Source of the DNA: Paenibacillus wynnii
Lineage (GTDB): Bacteria > Bacillota > Bacilli > Paenibacillales > Paenibacillaceae
Reading direction: 5' to 3'
Assembly (NCBI RefSeq): GCF_000757885.1
Contig: NZ_JQCR01000002.1
Span: forward strand, 806,001 to 870,000
Length of the DNA: 64,000 nucleotides
Shown here piece by piece: positions 1 to 9,304 of the stretch. The notes under the pieces were generated by a model. The model had not been told where the DNA came from. It saw nothing but the letters and a program-made list of their open reading frames with translations, and did not search any database. The position numbers and the translations under genes are program-made. How positions within the stretch are numbered: position 1 is the stretch's first letter; every line of letters begins with the position of its first letter.

Positions 1-549
1 AATATGGCAGGTATCGAGACAAATGGATATTCGATCCTTATGCTCCACTTTCTCGATCATAGAGGCGATTTCCTCGAAGCTGCGGCCCATTTCTGTGCCC
101 TTTCCAGCCATAGTCTCCAGAGCTATATGAACCTCAGTTTCATTCGTGCCGCCTAAGACCTCATTAAGTCCGTCAGCGATTCGTTGAATGCCGTATTCCG
201 CATCCATATCGGTAAATGCTCCGGGATGAAGCACAATGTGTTTCACTCCAAACGCATGCGTACGACGGATCTCCTCTTTAAGGAAATCAACGGCCAGCTT
301 ATATGTACTTTCCTTATAAGAGCCTAGATTAATAATATATGGAGCATGAACGATGGTATCTTCGATGCCGCTACTCTCCATAGCCAATTTTCCTTCTATA
401 GGATACAAGTCATCAATTGGCTTACGGCGTGTATTTTGCGGCGCTCCGGTATAGAACATAAATGTGCTGGAGCCGTACTCGTTTGCCTCATTGACCGCAC
501 TCAGCAATCCCTTAGGTGAGCAGGACACATGAGAACCTATTTTCAGCAT
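1..549 (-). CDS. nfo: Endonuclease IV (apurinic/apyrimidinic endonuclease), 3' part cut off by the window
   Basis: Cleaves the DNA backbone 5' of abasic sites in base-excision repair; a cytoplasmic, three-zinc TIM-barrel enzyme. The 183 visible residues start [19 protein letters not shown] and contain the family's metal-site motifs in order: HVS near residue 7, [23 protein letters not shown] and, at the window edge, CLDTCHI. The C-terminal third lies beyond position 1. The ATG at 549 is preceded by a GAGGGAAG ribosome site. It is transcribed away from the DUF2621 gene at 719, so about 170 bp hold both promoters. Family membership is clear; only the missing end is unknown. Confidence 0.93.
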   Translation of the reverse strand, partial: MLKIGSHVSCSPKGLLSAVNEANEYGSSTFMFYTGAPQNTRRKPIDDLYPIEGKLAMESSGIEDTIVHAPYIINLGSYKESTYKLAVDFLKEEIRRTHAFGVKHIVLHPGAFTDMDAEYGIQRIADGLNEVLGGTNETEVHIALETMAGKGTEMGRSFEEIASMIEKVEHKDRISICLDTCHI

Positions 550-688
550 GCGACTTCCCTCTTTCTTTCACGAATTAAACCTTATTCTAACGTGATTAAG
601 AAAATAAATCTAGGCAAGCCGGGGTATCCCCTTTTCCGCTACGCAAAACTATAGATATACGTTATAATTTAGGTCATAGAGAATTTGT

Positions 689-704
689 GACAATAATCAT
701 TGTC
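689..704. promoter_or_regulatory. Inverted repeat GACAAT-N4-ATTGTC upstream of the DUF2621 gene
   Basis: A perfect 6+6 bp dyad lies between a possible -10 (TATAAT at 663-668) and the GAGGTG ribosome site of the gene at 719. It could be an operator; half-sites of this shape occur in metal and peroxide regulator boxes, but it fits neither a 7-1-7 Fur nor a PerR box exactly. No good -35 is visible, so the promoter is tentative. Confidence 0.3.
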
Positions 705-718
705 GAGGTGAATAATAC

Positions 719-1183
719 ATGTCCAATAATTTTGAACTGAGTCTATTATCCGTATCACCGAGCAACTGGTTTATGAACTCCATCGCATTTTGGACGTTTT
801 TACTGCTGGGCACCATGTGCATAGGCGGTTTCTTTATGTTCCGTAAATTTCTGAAGGTGCTCCCTAAAGCTGACGGAAAATCCAAATTGGATTGGCAAAA
901 TTACTGGGTAGAACGCAGCAGACCTCTATGGAGCGATGAATCCAAAGCCTTTCTGGATCTGCTGGTTCAGCCTGTACCCTCACCGTTCCGCGATATCGCC
1001 AAGCACTCGATTGCTGCCGAAATCGGCAAGATTGCAGTGGAGACCCATGCGCCGGAAGTAACACGCGATCACTGTATTAAGGGCTATATTGTTGCCACGC
1101 CGAGACGTGATAACCGTTTTCTGGTCAGCTTCTTGGAAAAGAACGGAATCGATTATTCTCCATACCGCCATTTAATGAAGTAA
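719..1183 (+). CDS. DUF2621 family membrane protein (YneK-like)
   Basis: A 154-residue protein of unknown function. Residues about 20-42 form one hydrophobic segment (WTFLLLGTMCIGGFFMFRKF) and the rest is a soluble, charged domain with conserved-looking WQNYWVERSRPLWSD and GYIVATPRRDNRFLV stretches. These recall the DUF2621 family of Bacilli (B. subtilis YneK), from memory only. The ATG at 719 follows GAGGTGAATAATAC. It probably stands alone: the next gene has its own strong ribosome site 25 bp on and could be cotranscribed. No catalytic motif is evident. Confidence 0.7.
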   Translation: MSNNFELSLLSVSPSNWFMNSIAFWTFLLLGTMCIGGFFMFRKFLKVLPKADGKSKLDWQNYWVERSRPLWSDESKAFLDLLVQPVPSPFRDIAKHSIAAEIGKIAVETHAPEVTRDHCIKGYIVATPRRDNRFLVSFLEKNGIDYSPYRHLMK

Positions 1184-1208
1184 GTATAGTCCAAAGGAGG
1201 ACTCCAGG

Positions 1209-2111
1209 TTGAAATATGCAATATGCGGAGGAACCGGATTTATCGGCAGTGCTCTTACTAAATATTGGCTTCAGGCTGGACACGAGGTTGTGATTATCGG
1301 AAGAAAAATACCAGACACAACCTCGAGTAACCCGCTGCTTCATTACATGACCTGGGATCATCTATCCTCAAATCCCAATCCCGTTGAAGGCTGCGATGCC
1401 TTGGTTAACCTCGCCGGAGCTTCACTCAGCCAGCGTTGGAGCTCGAAAGGAAAACAAGCAATTAGACAATCACGACTTGAAACCGTTACCGCAGCTGCTA
1501 CACTCATCGAATCTATTGAGCATAAACCATCTGTTGTTATACAATCCTCTGCGGTTGCCATTTATGGCACTTCCGAGAAGGACACCTTTGATGAATCCTC
1601 TCCAGCCCGTATGATGGATTTCCCTTCGGAAGTGGTTAGAGATTGGGAAGAAGCAGCAGACCGTTCCTACAAGGATGTTCGCCTAGTTATACTTCGTACC
1701 GGAGTCGTTCTTGGCAACAAGAGCGGAGCTTTCCCCCAAATGAAGCTGCCCTACCTACTTGGTTTTGGAGGTAAAATCGGCAGTGGCCGCCAGTGGGTGC
1801 CATGGATTCATCTCACTGATATCATTGCCCTAATTGACTTTTGTATTGCTAACCGTGAGATATCAGGTCCTGTGAATGCAACTGCCCCGGAGCCTGTCAC
1901 TAATGATGAATTTGGAAAAACAATCGCCAAAGTATACCATCGTCCGCATTGGTTTCCTCTGCCTTCTTTCTTACTAAAGACAGCACTTGGCGAGCTTTCT
2001 GAGATTTTGTTAAAAGGTCAACGTGTTCTTCCGCAAAAGGCATTAAGTCATGGGTTCACCTATGCTTTCCCTAAGATTCAAGGTGCCATGGAGCAGTTAA
2101 AGTCCGAATGA
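1209..2111 (+). CDS. TIGR01777-type NAD(P)-binding epimerase/oxidoreductase (YfhF-like)
   Basis: Extended short-chain dehydrogenase of 300 residues, starting at TTG 1209 behind AAAGGAGG. The Rossmann motif GGTGFIG is at residues 7-13; SSAVAIYG is the family version of the catalytic region, and a substrate-domain stretch WVPWIHLTDI follows near residue 200. The family (B. subtilis YfhF, often called SulA-like epimerases) has no agreed substrate. It ends 25 bp from the convergent FHA gene. Fold and family are secure; the reaction is not. Confidence 0.85.
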   Translation: MKYAICGGTGFIGSALTKYWLQAGHEVVIIGRKIPDTTSSNPLLHYMTWDHLSSNPNPVEGCDALVNLAGASLSQRWSSKGKQAIRQSRLETVTAAATLIESIEHKPSVVIQSSAVAIYGTSEKDTFDESSPARMMDFPSEVVRDWEEAADRSYKDVRLVILRTGVVLGNKSGAFPQMKLPYLLGFGGKIGSGRQWVPWIHLTDIIALIDFCIANREISGPVNATAPEPVTNDEFGKTIAKVYHRPHWFPLPSFLLKTALGELSEILLKGQRVLPQKALSHGFTYAFPKIQGAMEQLKSE

Positions 2112-2136
2112 AATTGTAATGGATCAGAATGCAATA

Positions 2137-3684
2137 TCATGCAGTCCGGAACATGTAATTGCCCTTCACAATTGTAAATACATCCCCTTCTGCAAGCTGA
2201 TATTCCTTATACGGAATCATAGACTCTCCTTGAAAAAAGGTGCCGTTTCGTGAATCAAGATCCTTAAGTATGTACCCGCCTGTACTTCGGGAGATTTCCG
2301 CATGTACGCGTGAAGCTCCTTCTGACCTTTCAATATATTGTGCTACTTCTGTAGACCGACCGATAATGAAGCTGGGCCGATTCAGCTCAATTCTTTCCCT
2401 AAGACCGTCTCCCTCATCGTCGTACCTCTCCAAATATGGCACTTGGTGCTGCACTTTCCCTTGTTCTTTCACCGTAGGCTTCTCTCTGGATAACAGAGCG
2501 GTTGGTGGAATTGGCATTGGGATGGATGCAGCCACTTGCGATGGTGCTTCGGCTAGAAAATTAGCGGGACTTGGGCCGCTGCGAGAGGCTATTCTAGGTT
2601 CAGGATCATGTCGGGGTATTGCACTTGGCCCACTGCTACTAAGCGAAGGTCTGCTAAATCTTTGCTCTCCATCCCCTGACTTAACCCCAGTCATAGCCCT
2701 CCTTATCTCTGCTTCCTCATCTTCGTCTGCTTCACCGCTGCTCCCTCCCAGATGCAATTTCCCTAACCAAGCCAGGCCGCTAATAACAGCTAGCACAACG
2801 CTGATCACTCCACAGATCAATAAAGCCAGTGAATTCGGATGATTGAGATATAAGAATTTCCATAACAACGCGCCTCCCAATAGACAACCCAATACAATGT
2901 ATATTTTCGAGCTGGATGTATTAGTTGACTCGGAGTTTAGGCTATCGGACTTGTTGATAACATGATCTTCCTCCATGCTTTGAAAACTGGGGTACCCGCC
3001 TGTCCATCCGACTAAGCGATTGGGGACAGTCTGTTCCTCCACCGCTACAGCAGCTATGGTTGCTCTACGTTCAACTGTGGAGATAGGGTTTGCTTTTATA
3101 GAGTCCCCGCCTTCCGTCAGCAGTTCGGCAAGCAGTGCCTTCAGTCCTCCCGATGAGAAGCCTTCCTCTCCGCAATACTGTAGAAGCCTCTGCACTCCGG
3201 TTCCCCTTAGCTCAGTGATTGAGGCCATTAGCACCATAATTAAAGATCGCATGCTCTCCCCGGGTTTATGAGTTGCAGCAGGATTATCCCATGGAATATA
3301 GGCCAAGTACACCTTGCCGTTTTGCAGCGATCCTTCTATAAAAATATAATCCTCGTGTAAGGCGTACATCACCGGGTCCAGCATATACAGCCTCCCTTCC
3401 TCCATACCCTGAGCCACTTGCAGAAGAAGTCCGAAGAAGGCATTCATAGATAACCTTTCACTTTTCAAAAGATGGGAGAGCATCTTCTTGCCGGTGACCG
3501 CGTATTCCAGCGTAACTCTTAAATCAATTTCCTTGAGATATAACTTCAAGTGATTGGGAATTTTCGTATTTATCATCATCCGGGTCTGCACTTTATTGAG
3601 CTTGCCCACTGACAATCCATCGGGCTCATCAAGCACCATACATATACCATCCCGTTGTATAAAATCACAGGTCAATCCAAACAA
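2137..3684 (-). CDS. DUF6382-type/FHA-domain membrane protein of the Tad operon
   Basis: Last gene of the Tad pilus operon. About 515 residues: an N-terminal DUF6382-like domain (about 1-190), a low-complexity linker, two adjacent hydrophobic segments (IYIVLGCLLGGALLWKF and LALLICGVISVVLAVISGL, about 265-310), a Pro/Ser-rich stretch and a C-terminal FHA domain (about 435-510). The FHA domain shows RPSFIIGRS, SRVHAEIS and LKDLDSRNGTF, the usual phosphothreonine-peptide binding signature. The start chosen is TTG 3684, six bases after GGGGTGA; a TTG at 3690 would sit directly on that site. FHA proteins often couple secretion or pili to Ser/Thr kinases; here that is inference. Confidence 0.85.
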   Translation of the reverse strand: MFGLTCDFIQRDGICMVLDEPDGLSVGKLNKVQTRMMINTKIPNHLKLYLKEIDLRVTLEYAVTGKKMLSHLLKSERLSMNAFFGLLLQVAQGMEEGRLYMLDPVMYALHEDYIFIEGSLQNGKVYLAYIPWDNPAATHKPGESMRSLIMVLMASITELRGTGVQRLLQYCGEEGFSSGGLKALLAELLTEGGDSIKANPISTVERRATIAAVAVEEQTVPNRLVGWTGGYPSFQSMEEDHVINKSDSLNSESTNTSSSKIYIVLGCLLGGALLWKFLYLNHPNSLALLICGVISVVLAVISGLAWLGKLHLGGSSGEADEDEEAEIRRAMTGVKSGDGEQRFSRPSLSSSGPSAIPRHDPEPRIASRSGPSPANFLAEAPSQVAASIPMPIPPTALLSREKPTVKEQGKVQHQVPYLERYDDEGDGLRERIELNRPSFIIGRSTEVAQYIERSEGASRVHAEISRSTGGYILKDLDSRNGTFFQGESMIPYKEYQLAEGDVFTIVKGNYMFRTA

Positions 3685-3700
3685 CAGCAATCACCCCATT

Positions 3701-4210
3701 TTAAAAATATAGATACGCACACACCGAACCGGGGATGACAGCCAGCATAAAGGGAAAGCGCAGCTGTTCTTTTCCCCGTCCTTTTAGAACGCTCAGATCA
3801 TGCAATACAAAAAAAACAGCAAGTTTGCTAAAGGTATTGCGTAAACGAGTTCCTGTTTCGTGTCGCCATAGCACAATGATCCAACCAATCAATGCCCCGA
3901 TAAAAACCGAGTACATAATAACCTGAGCAGTGAACAACATCCCCGTCCAGGCTCCAATACCCGCAAACAGCTTGACATCCCCTGCCCCAACCGCACCCAT
4001 GAAATGCATAATAAGTAATAGAGCAAACCCCGCCGCGGCACCGCAAATTGCAAATAAGAATCCTTGCCAACCCTGCACAAGCGCTTGAAGCACCAGTCCC
4101 GTAAAGAATGCGGGTACTGTAATCCAGTTCGGTATTCTCATTGAACGTATATCTGTAAACAACGCTGCTGCCAAAAAAGGTGTACAGCCCCAAAATGCCC
4201 ACTCCGTCAT
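3701..4210 (-). CDS. Prepilin peptidase, A24 family (TadV/CpaA type)
   Basis: Polytopic membrane aspartic protease of 169 residues that would cleave the leader of the pilin-like proteins encoded upstream. Both catalytic-aspartate contexts are present: FTDIRSMRIPNW near residue 20 and the GxGD motif in GAVGAGDVK near residue 75. It lacks the N-terminal methyltransferase part of long PilD enzymes, as is normal for CpaA/TadV. The ATG at 4210 follows AAGGAG. It lies between a TadE-like gene and the FHA gene with short gaps, all in one orientation. Confidence 0.92.
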   Translation of the reverse strand: MTEWAFWGCTPFLAAALFTDIRSMRIPNWITVPAFFTGLVLQALVQGWQGFLFAICGAAAGFALLLIMHFMGAVGAGDVKLFAGIGAWTGMLFTAQVIMYSVFIGALIGWIIVLWRHETGTRLRNTFSKLAVFFVLHDLSVLKGRGKEQLRFPFMLAVIPGSVCAYLYF

Positions 4211-4237
4211 AGATTTACTCCTTCTTCGCCCTCTCTT

Positions 4238-5209
4238 CTATTTCACAACAACAAAGGTCACTTCAATAGATTGGCCGTCATCAGTCTGAATGGTAAAAGG
4301 CCATGACCCTGGCGTCGTATTCACCCCGATCTTCCACTCCCACTCGATATACCCTTCACTGTCCGCTTGCTTCCAGCCCAAATATTTAGCACTGCTTTTG
4401 CCACTCTTATAAAAAATCGTTAGATTTGCTGATGCATTGGGTTTGATTTTCGCACGGATTTTACCTTGTTTATTAGCCACCCCGGGATTGGGCTTCTCCA
4501 GAATAATAATTGCATCCTTTTCACCCTGATCGTCTGCCGCTCCTCCATTACCGTATTCCCCCGTATCCCCAATCCATAGTCTTTCAACCGCACTGGCCTC
4601 CAGCACAATTCTTTGGTTCAGAAAGGGCACCCTCATCGGCAGCTCGTAGCTAACCTGGAGCCCGAAATAAGGACGTGTATTATCTTTTATCTCTGGAACG
4701 ATCACGTTGGTTACATGGATTCTTTGGTATTCGAGAATATTTGCAGCCAGATAAGGCTTAAGCAAGGGCTTTACGGCCAAATCCAAAACGCTCTGTGAAG
4801 CCTTCGCCTGCAGTTCCTGCAAAGGGCCCTCCCCCTTCTGAACCGCACCTCTCACCCAATCGTCTAATGGTGCGGGCAATGAGGTAGCATACTTCTCGCT
4901 CCAATCCGTAAGTGACAACCGGGGAATACTCCAATTAGCGGCTGGCCGAGAAGCAGTCTCTCCTTCAGATTTTGGAGAACCGGGAGTTTCTGCCTTTTGG
5001 ACAGCCAAGGCAGCGGGATACATATGTGTAGACACTACCTTGACAGTATCGGATACGGTGCTTTGCAGAGCCGTGGAATACAAGGTCATCTGAATTATAA
5101 AAATCAGAAATAGAACAAAGAGCAGAAAGATGGGCATTACCATTGCCGCTTCAACAACCATACTACCCTCGTTCTTCACCGCCATCCCTTTACGGCATCT
5201 GTACCTCAT
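4238..5209 (-). CDS. TadE-like pilus protein
   Basis: 323 residues with a prepilin-like N-terminus: a short basic leader, then NEG|SMVVE followed by a hydrophobic stretch (AAMVMPIFLLFVLFLIFII). Cleavage after the Gly would leave Glu at +5, the hallmark of a class III/IV prepilin signal. The remainder is an extracytoplasmic domain without recognised motifs; its end is beta-rich and ends in EVTFVVVK. The start is uncertain: ATG 5209 is listed, but a GTG at residue 11, six bases after AAAGGG, would also serve. Probably a minor pilin or assembly factor. Confidence 0.75.
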   Translation of the reverse strand: MRYRCRKGMAVKNEGSMVVEAAMVMPIFLLFVLFLIFIIQMTLYSTALQSTVSDTVKVVSTHMYPAALAVQKAETPGSPKSEGETASRPAANWSIPRLSLTDWSEKYATSLPAPLDDWVRGAVQKGEGPLQELQAKASQSVLDLAVKPLLKPYLAANILEYQRIHVTNVIVPEIKDNTRPYFGLQVSYELPMRVPFLNQRIVLEASAVERLWIGDTGEYGNGGAADDQGEKDAIIILEKPNPGVANKQGKIRAKIKPNASANLTIFYKSGKSSAKYLGWKQADSEGYIEWEWKIGVNTTPGSWPFTIQTDDGQSIEVTFVVVK

Positions 5210-5227
5210 CGTCCCACTACCCTTCTA

Positions 5228-7495
5228 CTAATAAGAAAAATCCGCCCGTATTGCCTTGTAATAGGTATTCTTCTGCACATCACCTGCAAGACCGGCAGTG
5301 TAATCCAGTGCTTTGATTACACCGGGCAAGAACCATAATCGCGTTCCCAGCTTGATCTCTGATGAAACATACGTGAATTTCTTCGCAGGATTGATTCCTG
5401 TATTCAAGCGGATAAGAGCCAGCATGCGGGACAGCTGTGCTTCTCCACCACCGTGTAGCAACAGGAACAGCCGGAGATAATCACGGTAGGTAAGCTCAGC
5501 CGGTACATATTTGGATAGCGGAATTGAACCCTTGTTGCACAGAACAACCATATCTTCAATAGCTTTACTAAGTCCGTATAACAGTGCCGCAGCCGTAATT
5601 GCCAATGGGTTGCCTAGAGTCGCCTTCTCAATAAATCCTTCCATAGTCCGCACCGCAAGCCTCATTGCAAATATTTCACTATATGCCGCTGCTACATTGC
5701 CAGCCGGATTATGGAATCCATATAAAATGTATTCCAGCTCTTGCTGATGGGGATCCATCTGATCTGACAGCTGTTGAATCCCGTTCCCTTGTCCGTCTCC
5801 CGATAGAGATGTGAGTCCGGAAACATCAAAATGCGGAAAATAAAGGGCGGAATATTCATTTTGAAAAAGTCGATCCCTTGCCCCGCCTAAGACACTGCCC
5901 ATTGCTTCATATATTCCATCCATATCATCCATAGCCGCACTTCCAGCGGAGTAAGGATCGGAAGATGCCTTTCCTTCTTCAGGCAAGCTCTGATTCAACC
6001 CTATATTAAAGCTGATATTCTCGTCATAATATAGCCGGAGTGTATCATAACGCTTTAGGGAGTCTCCCGCTTGTTGGCCCATATTGCGAATCTTAGTTAT
6101 AACATCCATGGCCTCGCGCAATTTGACCTTACTCTGTTTCTCAGTCTCCTTACGCGCCTTATCCGAGGTGCGGTGACTTTCAATAGCTGCTTTATCACGG
6201 GAAATTTGGACACCCTCATTCCCATACTCCTGGACATAAGAGTAAGTCACTTTCGAGGCCCCTAGCACAGAAGCTGTTAGCCACGAAAGATCCGCGTTCA
6301 GGCCTGAGGCGCTCCCAAGAGCTGACGGTAACCCAGATACCTCTTGCAAAATCGATTGGTAAGCGTGATCCTGCGCGGATATCCCTGTTTCCAAGCTACT
6401 AAGTTCAGATGCGGAGAGGAGCAAGCTCTCCCCTTGTTCGCGGAGATTGGGTACTGCAGTGTCGCTGGTTCCCTCTAAGCTCCCGGGAATATCCCAGGAT
6501 TCAGCAGAAGTATAACCAGGGCGGTTATTAGTATTTCTTGACTGCTCTATTACAGCTTTCATACTGTCATTTAGTCTCAATGCCTCATTGAGTGCATTTC
6601 TTGACTCCTCCATTAACCTCGAATGAGTCTCTTGAAGAGTAATTAGTGCAGCCTGGAGTCGGGATGTAACCTCAGAGGATTGCGATAAATAATTAGAGAT
6701 TTTGTCCCTATATCTGGGTTCCTCATCCTCCTCCAGATCCATGTCGGCATAAGCTTTATAAACGAAATCACGATATTGTCCAACAATATCCGCTGCATTA
6801 GAGACACCACCAACGCCTTGATAAGGGATTGAGGTCGACCCTGGTGGACTTATGATTAACTCAAGCATTACTTTTACGCTTTCGGCAGCTTGACTGCGAC
6901 GCTCCAGCATTAGATCCAACTCATCCTCACGTTTGTCATATAAAGGCTGAAGTTTGCTGAATAGATCTATCGAACGTGAGGCCTCCCCCATAGCAGCAGA
7001 TACCGGCTTGAACTTTCCAGCCAATTCCAGAGTGAAATCAATCGGAGCCTTATACTTCATTTCTTCATTAATTTGGCGCCGGAAAATAGCATATTCACCT
7101 AAAGGCCGGCCCCACTCCAAGGAGGATGATTCCAGAGCCAGAGACAGGAGATTGAACTCATCCCCTCGTCCACTCTTGCGCAAATTATCACTTAATACTC
7201 TGGCTAATAACTGCTTTCCATCGCTATCCCCAAAAGCAAACAACCCATAATCTTCTTTGAGCTTGATATCATACGATGACATTACAGATCGAATAGCGGC
7301 CCGGGCCAGCCGTTCTCCTTGCGTGTTGGCGGCAGCAATCCGTGCATAATCAATCAGTACTGCTGCAAACAGGAATACAAACGCCAGAACCATAATTAGA
7401 AATACAGAGACTGAGCCCTCAGTGTGTCTTCCCCGCCGCCAACGCCGCCGGGAACATGTATGATGAATATATGGACGGGGTGTTAATGTCTTCAT
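5228..7495 (-). CDS. DUF5702-like, TadG-type extracytoplasmic protein
   Basis: 755 residues from ATG 7495 (GGGAGG five bases upstream; the ATG at 7516 has no ribosome site). An Arg-rich N-terminus is followed by TEGSVSV and a membrane segment (FLIMVLAFVFLFAAVLIDYARIAAA, about 30-60), then a long helical, Gln/Ser-rich exterior domain with probable coiled-coil stretches. Such proteins sit in firmicute Tad loci where TadG sits in others. Unlike its neighbours it has Phe, not Glu, at the +5 position of the pilin-like motif. It lies between two TadE-like genes. Function in pilus assembly is inferred from position. Confidence 0.7.
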   Translation of the reverse strand: MKTLTPRPYIHHTCSRRRWRRGRHTEGSVSVFLIMVLAFVFLFAAVLIDYARIAAANTQGERLARAAIRSVMSSYDIKLKEDYGLFAFGDSDGKQLLARVLSDNLRKSGRGDEFNLLSLALESSSLEWGRPLGEYAIFRRQINEEMKYKAPIDFTLELAGKFKPVSAAMGEASRSIDLFSKLQPLYDKREDELDLMLERRSQAAESVKVMLELIISPPGSTSIPYQGVGGVSNAADIVGQYRDFVYKAYADMDLEEDEEPRYRDKISNYLSQSSEVTSRLQAALITLQETHSRLMEESRNALNEALRLNDSMKAVIEQSRNTNNRPGYTSAESWDIPGSLEGTSDTAVPNLREQGESLLLSASELSSLETGISAQDHAYQSILQEVSGLPSALGSASGLNADLSWLTASVLGASKVTYSYVQEYGNEGVQISRDKAAIESHRTSDKARKETEKQSKVKLREAMDVITKIRNMGQQAGDSLKRYDTLRLYYDENISFNIGLNQSLPEEGKASSDPYSAGSAAMDDMDGIYEAMGSVLGGARDRLFQNEYSALYFPHFDVSGLTSLSGDGQGNGIQQLSDQMDPHQQELEYILYGFHNPAGNVAAAYSEIFAMRLAVRTMEGFIEKATLGNPLAITAAALLYGLSKAIEDMVVLCNKGSIPLSKYVPAELTYRDYLRLFLLLHGGGEAQLSRMLALIRLNTGINPAKKFTYVSSEIKLGTRLWFLPGVIKALDYTAGLAGDVQKNTYYKAIRADFSY

Positions 7496-7552
7496 ACCAG
7501 CCTCCCTCTTGTCCATAAATTACTTATGGCGATATTCATCCGAAACTTCATT

Positions 7553-8224
7553 TCATTTCTTGAGTTTGCCTACCATTTCAGAGGCATCCTTTGGTTTCAT
7601 TGCTGCTCCTGAGTCTTCATTTCCGGATCGTCCCTGAAACTTAGCACCGTAGTAGCGCATCAGATCAACTGAACGGATGAACTCAACAGGCTCAGCTATC
7701 AATGATTGAGCTTCAACTGCCGGAACACCTCCATCTGTTAATATTTCATCCAGCACAGGGAGATCCAGCAGGTGTTGAAGCTTTAGGCTTACTTTTCGGC
7801 CGGTAAGGCCAAATGTATACTTTATTTCTCCCGGCATATTAACCGGAACCTTCACAGCCGATTGCCCTAGCTTCACTTTCGGTAGATCTTCTGCAGAGCC
7901 TTCAGTCTTGTCAGGCAGCAATACCGTCACACTCCCGCTTCCCGCTCCTGCTCCAAATAGTGAACCCAGCAGGTTATCTTCACCAATACGCCAGTAAAGA
8001 GAATCATATTGACCTGCTGCAAAGGAGCCCGTAGTCTCTTTGTGACTATTGTCCCAAGTATAGGCTCCACGTTCAGCAGTGGCAGAGGCCACCTGAAGTA
8101 GCACCGATTTCTGATAGCTGTAGAGGCAGAAGAATAGCAGCAGCATCGTTATAAACATAATAATAGGCAGCAGGAGTGAGGCTTCAATCGTAAAGCTGCC
8201 GTCTTCTTTCCACAAATTACTCAA
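7553..8224 (-). CDS. TadE-like pilus protein
   Basis: 223 residues with a typical prepilin start: KEDG|SFTIE, then a hydrophobic helix (ASLLLPIIMFITMLLLFFCLYSY). Glu is at +5 after the Gly, matching the TadE family and a substrate of the prepilin peptidase at 3701. The start shown is TTG 8224, which overlaps the end of the pilin gene by 8 bp, suggesting translational coupling; its ribosome site (AGGAAG) is closer than usual, so the exact start is uncertain. The exterior domain has no recognised motif. Confidence 0.78.
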   Translation of the reverse strand: MSNLWKEDGSFTIEASLLLPIIMFITMLLLFFCLYSYQKSVLLQVASATAERGAYTWDNSHKETTGSFAAGQYDSLYWRIGEDNLLGSLFGAGAGSGSVTVLLPDKTEGSAEDLPKVKLGQSAVKVPVNMPGEIKYTFGLTGRKVSLKLQHLLDLPVLDEILTDGGVPAVEAQSLIAEPVEFIRSVDLMRYYGAKFQGRSGNEDSGAAMKPKDASEMVGKLKK

Positions 8225-8405
8225 ATACTTCCTGGCTTTTCTCTCCAGCAGTGGAGATCAGACTTTTGACTACCTTTACAATCTCTTCTCTAAACACCAA
8301 GACGACAGCTATTAATACAGCGATGATTAAGATCATTTCCAAGGTACCCAACCCTTCTTCATCTCTCCAAAATCCCATTGCATTTCCCCGTAACGTTGAT
8401 ATCAT
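8217..8405 (-). CDS. Flp1-type small pilin-like protein
   Basis: 62 residues, the likely major pilin of the Tad system. The N-terminus ends DEEG|LGTLE, so cleavage after Gly leaves Glu at +5, followed by a single hydrophobic helix (MILIIAVLIAVVLVF) and a short charged tail. That is the plan of Flp-like type IVb pilins. AGGAGG lies 8 bases before the ATG at 8405; an ATG at residue 10 is an alternative. It sits between tadC and a TadE-like gene. Confidence 0.82.
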   Translation of the reverse strand: MISTLRGNAMGFWRDEEGLGTLEMILIIAVLIAVVLVFREEIVKVVKSLISTAGEKSQEVFE

Positions 8406-8417
8406 AGTCTCATCCTC

Positions 8418-9290
8418 CTACATATTTAACATCATGAATGCCGGTGTTCCCACCAATACAATTACAATCAGAAAGATAACCACCATCGGAAAAACCAACT
8501 TTGCGGAAGCCTGCTCACCGCGTGTCCGGCTAATCGCCTTTCGTCTCTCCCATAACATTCGGGACAAGTCACGAAGAGATAAAGCAAAATCTCCCCCGCC
8601 CCTGCGATAATTAAGCAATACCGTTGTAGTGAAAAGAGCCACCTCCTGCACCGCACACCGCTTGCTGAAATTTTCAAAAGCCTGCTGGAAGGAATAACCG
8701 CTCTCCCATTCACTGATCATAGTCGCCAGTTCACGGTATAACGGGTGGCTTATATCCCCTTTTCGGCTAGCTGAACATCGAACCAGAGCTCTCTGCACCG
8801 TCTCACCTGCACCTACCAGCAGTACAATACTATTCAGTAGTTCTGGTAGCTCCAGCGTTATCAGCTGCTCTCGCAGCTTTACCTTTTTATGCAGATCACT
8901 CACCAGTGCAATGGGAAGCGCCCCTGCCAGAAACGTACCCAATACTATTCCAATACGCTCTCCGGTAATCAATGACAGTGTGCAACCAGCTATTAGTAGC
9001 AACCAACTGTAACTCAGCATCTCGCCCAAGAAGAGCAAAGTACGCTCTGCACCCTGCCGTGCGCCTTGGCTTTTTTGAATGGAGCGCTGGATTTTAAATA
9101 TCACTGAAGGGAAATAGCTTGTGATCCGACTCGCTTCAACCAGCAAGAGCAGCGGTTCCCCCACCTTCCGAAGTCGAATTCCCTCCATAGGTAAGCCCCT
9201 CAAATTAACGTACCTTCTGCCACTTTTCAAACGAAGTATAAACCAAGCAGCCGCCAAAATCAGGATGACTGCACCACAGATCCCGCGCAT
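8418..9290 (-). CDS. tadC: Tad inner-membrane platform protein TadC
   Basis: 290-residue membrane protein of the type II secretion/GspF family; with TadB it forms the platform driven by the CpaF ATPase. Hydrophobic segments lie at the N-terminus, near residues 95-145, and at the C-terminus (LVFPMVVIFLIVIVLVGTPAFMMLNM). The GspF-type core contains ELLNSIVLLVGAGETVQRAL and YRRGGGDFALSLRDLSRMLWERR. ATG 9290 is used because AAGGGGGGTGA precedes it; an upstream in-frame ATG at 9347 lies inside tadB without a ribosome site. Confidence 0.88.
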   Translation of the reverse strand: MRGICGAVILILAAAWFILRLKSGRRYVNLRGLPMEGIRLRKVGEPLLLLVEASRITSYFPSVIFKIQRSIQKSQGARQGAERTLLFLGEMLSYSWLLLIAGCTLSLITGERIGIVLGTFLAGALPIALVSDLHKKVKLREQLITLELPELLNSIVLLVGAGETVQRALVRCSASRKGDISHPLYRELATMISEWESGYSFQQAFENFSKRCAVQEVALFTTTVLLNYRRGGGDFALSLRDLSRMLWERRKAISRTRGEQASAKLVFPMVVIFLIVIVLVGTPAFMMLNM

Positions 9291-9304
9291 CGTTTCACCC
9301 CCCT

